From Planctomycetota bacterium (GTDB lineage Bacteria; Planctomycetota; Planctomycetia; Pirellulales; Thermoguttaceae), in contig JAJYGU010000201.1 of assembly GCA_021784975.1 (NCBI GenBank), positions 1 to 13,776 of the forward strand: DNA of 13,776 bases, written 5' to 3'. The translations under genes and the position numbers were made by a program. Shown here in pieces: positions 12,252 to 13,776 of the stretch (positions are counted from its first letter, which is position 1; every line of letters begins with the position of its first letter). The notes beneath the pieces were generated by a model, which did not search any database, was not told the origin of the DNA, and saw nothing but the letters and a program-made list of their open reading frames with translations.

Positions 12252-13776
12252 CTATTGGCGTTCGTCTTCCGCTGCGCTGCCGTTGCCCGGCTGCGGCACG
12301 ATCGGCAGCTCGACTGAAATCCGCGTGCCTTCGGAGGGCGCGGTCTGGATGGCGGCCCGGCCGCCTAGCAAACGGGCCCGCTCCTGGATGCCGCGGAGGC
12401 CGAAATGATCGCTGGCGACTTTGGCCGGATCGAACCCAACCCCCCAGTCCTGCACGCAGATCTGGACGCGATTGTCGACCTGAAGCAGTTCGACCCGGAC
12501 CCGGTCGCTCTGGCTGTAGCGGCAGGCATTGGTCAGACTCTCCTGGATGATGCGGAAAATGGAACTCTCCAGGGGGCCGGCCAGGCGGTCAAACCGCACT
12601 TGGTGTTCGAATTCGATGCGGGGTCTGTCGGACGGACTTTGCTCGCAGATGAGGAACTCGATGGCCGCCACCACCCCGGATTCGTCGAGGATGGGTGGAC
12701 GCAGGCCGCTGATAAGCCGCCGGGCTTCGGCGATTCCCTTGGCCAGCAGTTGCACGGCGTCGTCGAAAGCGATCTCGGCAGCCGCCGGGTCCGCGGTCCT
12801 CAGGTGGGCAACGCTCTGGAGCTTAAAGTGCGCTCCGGTAAGGAGTTGCGCCAACTCGTCGTGAATTTCGTAGGCGATCAACTGCCGGTCGTGCTCATGG
12901 AGGTTGATTAAGTCGCGCAGTAGCCGTTGCTCTTTCTGCAGTGCTTCTTCGGCCTGCCTTCGCTCGGTGATATCGCGGGCCAAGGAGAGCATGAACCGTT
13001 TCCCCGCCGCGTACACCGGAGCCAAGCGAATTTCCACCGGATACTGTTCGTCGGGCAGGGCGGAGTATCGGGCCAGGTTCCGCGGTAGGAAGCTTGGATC
13101 GATCTCGTCAATCCGCATCCTCAGTAATTCCTCGCGCGAGTAGCCCAGCGCCTCACAGGCTTGTCGGTTGACCTCGACGATTCGCCGCTGTTGGTCGCGG
13201 AGAAAGAAGCCGTCGGCGGCGTTCTCGACCAGGCGGCGAAAACGCTGTTCGCTCTCGCGGAGCTCAACCGTTCGCTCGGCCACCCGTCGCTCCAGACGCA
13301 GCGTCCGATCCGTCATCGCGATGAGGCAGCCGACCAAGAAGACGGTCCCCGCCAGGCTCCCGAGCAGGGCGCCCACTGGCCGGAAGCTGCGGTGCCGGGC
13401 TAAATAATCGGCCGACGGCACGCATTGGATAGTCCACCGGTGATCGGCCACCGGGATAGTGACCGAATAGTGCTCCTTGGTTAGCTTCGGCGGGGCCTCG
13501 TCCGCCAACTTTCCGCCCCCGGCGGCCGGATGCGAATCGACCGGATGGGCGCAGATGAGCTCCGGGCCAGCGGACGACGGGTTAAAGACGTAGACGCTGA
13601 CCTCTTTGGGGTAATACGCCAGCGCGTCATCGACAATGCGGTCGATCTTGAAGGATCCGACCGCCAAGCCGCGAAGTGCCCGCTCGCCGCCGTCCGGCCC
13701 CGTTCTGACACCCACCGCGTCAAGTACGTAGAGTTGGCGGATATGTGGATCGTGGCCGTCCAAACGCGGACAAACC
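12252..13776 (-). CDS. CHASE-PAS sensor histidine kinase (HisKA_3/NarL type), 5' end cut off
   Basis: The frame stays open to the right edge, so the N-terminus is missing; a TTG at 13763 is not taken as a true start. In protein order: the end of an extracytoplasmic CHASE-like sensor domain (ALRGLAVGSFKIDRIVDDAL, later HRWTIQCVPSADYL), one transmembrane helix (ALLGSLAGTVFLVGCLIAM, about 13318-13377), a coiled linker, a PAS domain (about 12960-13250; RFRRLVENAADGFFLRDQQ ... SREELLRM) ending in ARDITERRQAEEAL, a HisKA_3 domain with phospho-accepting His in YEIHDELAQ (codon 12861-12863), and a HATPase domain with N-box QESLTNACRYS, DWGVGFDP and HFGLRGIQERARLLGG. This is the NarX/UhpB-like class, which signals to LuxR/NarL-type response regulators. 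No regulator gene lies in the window. The ligand is unknown. It is convergent with the oxidoreductase. Confidence 0.9.
   Translation of the reverse strand, partial: VCPRLDGHDPHIRQLYVLDAVGVRTGPDGGERALRGLAVGSFKIDRIVDDALAYYPKEVSVYVFNPSSAGPELICAHPVDSHPAAGGGKLADEAPPKLTKEHYSVTIPVADHRWTIQCVPSADYLARHRSFRPVGALLGSLAGTVFLVGCLIAMTDRTLRLERRVAERTVELRESEQRFRRLVENAADGFFLRDQQRRIVEVNRQACEALGYSREELLRMRIDEIDPSFLPRNLARYSALPDEQYPVEIRLAPVYAAGKRFMLSLARDITERRQAEEALQKEQRLLRDLINLHEHDRQLIAYEIHDELAQLLTGAHFKLQSVAHLRTADPAAAEIAFDDAVQLLAKGIAEARRLISGLRPPILDESGVVAAIEFLICEQSPSDRPRIEFEHQVRFDRLAGPLESSIFRIIQESLTNACRYSQSDRVRVELLQVDNRVQICVQDWGVGFDPAKVASDHFGLRGIQERARLLGGRAAIQTAPSEGTRISVELPIVPQPGNGSAAEDERQ

Noticed and set aside
12405..12911. 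Plus-strand open frame of 168 codons within the sensor kinase gene
   Set aside because: It is antisense to the HisKA_3/HATPase region, whose motifs are unmistakable on the minus strand. No domain or RBS supports the plus frame.

Overview
The window is GC-rich, densely coded bacterial chromosome. Several things suggest a planctomycete, probably of the Pirellulales type: a UbiX with an extra internal segment, a membrane-anchored hypothetical protein of a style common in that phylum, ComB without visible coenzyme M genes, a CHASE-PAS histidine kinase, and short palindromic or low-complexity repeats between housekeeping genes. The lineage is inferred from gene content and style, because no rRNA or other marker gene is present.

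Layout, left to right. Positions 1-412 hold no gene, only small palindromes and a G-rich tandem repeat. Next come a ROK-family kinase resembling polyphosphate glucokinase (413-1153, +) and a 439-residue membrane-anchored protein of unknown function (1421-2740, +). The latter converges on comB, 2-phosphosulfolactate phosphatase (2769-3536, -). A divergent promoter region (3537-3746) separates comB from a rightward run: ubiE/menG and ubiX (overlapping ATGA), hisC, hisB, and a GT87-type membrane glycosyltransferase (overlapping hisB by GTGA). Repeat elements sit between ubiX and hisC and between hisC and hisB. A separate promoter precedes an alpha-glucan phosphorylase (8388-10586), which is followed by a hairpin. 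After a 355-bp gap come a vapBC toxin-antitoxin pair (10942-11555) and a flavodoxin-fold NAD(P)H oxidoreductase (11578-12165). The window ends with the 3' part of a leftward CHASE-PAS-HisKA_3-HATPase sensor kinase (12252 to the right edge). A perfect 17-bp hairpin lies between these last two convergent genes.

Functionally, ubiE and ubiX fit quinone (here probably menaquinone) synthesis: the C-methyltransferase, and the flavin prenyltransferase that supplies cofactor to a UbiD-type decarboxylase. hisC and hisB are two steps of histidine synthesis. The phosphorylase and the glucokinase-like ROK protein both belong to glucan and glucose metabolism, but they are 7 kb apart.

I did not find a convincing undescribed multi-gene system. 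The unusual signals are mostly non-coding. A heptad repeat family (CTGACCY) runs directly into the start codon of hisC and probably of the oxidoreductase. A nested palindrome of about 113 bp lies between hisC and hisB, and the perfect hairpin has a near-copy of one arm overlapping a stop codon. The extra segment in UbiX is the most interesting protein-level feature. There is no CRISPR array, tRNA, rRNA, transposase or phage gene.
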